Assembly (NCBI RefSeq): GCF_039596395.1
Contig: NZ_JBCNJT010000005.1
Span: forward strand, 93,229-157,228
DNA from: Fluviicola sp.
GTDB lineage: Bacteria; Bacteroidota; Bacteroidia; Flavobacteriales_D; Crocinitomicaceae
Direction of reading: 5' to 3'
DNA length: 64,000 nt
This document shows positions 63,105 through 64,000 of this stretch, one piece after another. The stretch's first letter is position 1, and each line of letters opens with the position of its first letter. Under the pieces are notes generated by a model. That model was not told where the DNA came from and ran no database searches. It worked only from the letters and a program-made list of their open reading frames with translations. The position numbers and the translations under genes were made by a program.

Positions 63105-63796
63105 AAGGAAATACTTTCATTGGCTTTCAGGTAGGTCACAAAATCGGCATCCGTTACATAATGCTTCACCGCCAGTTTTTCTACAAAACCCTTTCCCAAT
63201 TTTTGTTCATCGTGTGTTGAAAGGAATAATTTCGCTCCACATTGTTTGTAAAGTAATTCCGCTTGTTTAATTCCCAGGTTTACGGTACCTCCCAGCCAAA
63301 ATGGTAAATGGTAACGGGTTGTAGTAGTGATCAACACGTCCGCTTTCGGCAAATTGGCCGCTTTAGCACCATGCGGAGCGAATAAAACACTTCCTTCTTT
63401 CGAATCGAATAGGTAGGCGCTGTGTACAAGGTCCGATAATTTTCCCGGTTTGTATTCCCTGATTGGTAAAGGAGCATCCTGCAACGGTATCAAATGTTTA
63501 AAATGATTCCATTTTGCTATCTTTTTCAAAATACTTTTCTTCGCTATAACAGGAACTGATGAATCAAACTGAAGCAGGGTTTCTTTGTTGCAATGATCCG
63601 TAAACCGATTTGAAATGAACAAATAATCTACAGCAGGTAAACTTGAAACGGGTGGTTGCGGACTTTGATGAAATTGCTCACTGAATAAACGATGTCCATC
63701 GATCTGAGAAGCAGTAAACCACGGATCAACCATGATTTTAAGTCCATTCAGTTCCCATAACCAGGAACAATCATCGTTTAGCTTTTGAAATTTCAT
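63101..63796 (-). CDS. Metallo-beta-lactamase-fold protein with degenerate metal site
   Basis: The 231-residue protein has MBL-fold features: a N-terminal strand pair with GLKIMVDPWFT (about 18-28), AVDYLFISNRFTDHCNKETL (about 54-73) where the HxHxDH motif should be, PVIAKKSILKKI, VLFAPHGAKAANLPKADVLI and LFLSTHDEQKLGKGF. The motif reads N-R-F-T-D-H, so two of the three histidines are replaced. It therefore may not bind two metals normally. It converges on the Dus-family gene (4-nt overlap). Confidence 0.75.
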   Translation of the reverse strand: MKFQKLNDDCSWLWELNGLKIMVDPWFTASQIDGHRLFSEQFHQSPQPPVSSLPAVDYLFISNRFTDHCNKETLLQFDSSVPVIAKKSILKKIAKWNHFKHLIPLQDAPLPIREYKPGKLSDLVHSAYLFDSKEGSVLFAPHGAKAANLPKADVLITTTTRYHLPFWLGGTVNLGIKQAELLYKQCGAKLFLSTHDEQKLGKGFVEKLAVKHYVTDADFVTYLKANESISF

Positions 63797-63843
63797 CTCA
63801 TCGAATTTAGGTATTTAATCTAAATAGCAAAGTTACTAACAAC

Positions 63844-63876
63844 AAAAAAGCCCCATCAGTAAACTGACAGGGCTTA
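63844..63876 (-). terminator. Terminator of the rRNA operon
   Basis: The minus-strand hairpin aagccctgtcagt / actgatggggctt (13-bp stem with a 2-nt mismatch, 2-nt centre) is followed by TTTT. It lies directly after the 5S gene. Confidence 0.85.
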
Positions 63877-63881
63877 TTAAA

Positions 63882-63994
<113 letters not shown>

Positions 63995-64000
63995 AGCTAT

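Noticed and set aside
63797..63843. tRNA gene near the 5S rRNA
   Set aside because: The 47-bp gap is too short and shows no cloverleaf; no tRNA was recognised by eye elsewhere in the window either.

Overview
The window is chromosomal DNA of a gliding or T9SS-bearing Bacteroidota, most likely Flavobacteriales close to Fluviicola/Crocinitomicaceae (lineage is inferred from content, not from an alignment). The signs are gldF/gldG followed by a DUF4340 gene and dnaN, a PorP/SprF protein behind a giant repeat protein, several secreted proteins with T9SS type A or CHU_C ('gliding motility-associated') C-terminal domains, no convincing Shine-Dalgarno sequences, and TAnnTTTG -7 boxes in front of several genes. 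No phage, plasmid or CRISPR array is visible.

Layout. 1-10.1 kb: a truncated secreted protein, then sugar catabolism as two divergent operons. To the left run a BadF-type sugar kinase, a GH3 beta-glucosidase and a NUDIX-type regulator. To the right run zwf-pgl-edd-eda-gap, a complete Entner-Doudoroff route from glucose-6-phosphate to pyruvate and 1,3-bisphosphoglycerate. 10.1-10.8 kb: a RAYT-type transposase gene between two related perfect palindromes. 10.9-18.9 kb: a DNA phosphorothioation (Dnd) island. dndC-dndD-dndE continue, with overlapping genes, into a GHKL (MORC/MutL-like) ATPase and a GIY-YIG nuclease-like protein. A four-TM protein and a DGQHR (DndB-like) protein converge on this operon. 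dndA and dndFGH are absent, so the GHKL/GIY-YIG pair sits where the restriction module is expected. This is the most unusual system in the window.

19-23.7 kb: two unrecognised small genes, a CACATAG-bordered repeat element holding the tail of a GxxExxY gene, glyA, an NlpC/P60 hydrolase and a DinB protein. 23.7-31.7 kb: four consecutive secreted proteins, three of them probably exported by the T9SS. 31.7-41.5 kb: housekeeping and envelope genes (TerB-like, a polytopic membrane protein coupled to gmhA, a histidine kinase, an SDR, purC, phoH, a SAM hydrolase family protein, an ABM-fold protein). 41.5-46.4 kb: gldF-gldG-DUF4340-dnaN.

46.5-63.8 kb: a DUF4476 protein, then paaABCD of the phenylacetyl-CoA epoxidase. 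Two tandem paaE-type reductases follow only after a 9-kb interruption that carries a large T9SS adhesin-porP pair, pruA, a TPR membrane protein and apaG. An SDR, a Dus-family protein and an MBL-like protein close the coding part. A 5S rRNA gene on the minus strand at the right edge marks the end of an rRNA operon that lies outside the window.

Intergenic DNA is notable for low-complexity inverted repeats of three word families (CACATAGG, GTTCAAA, TTAAGAC/AGGAC) that recur between unrelated genes.
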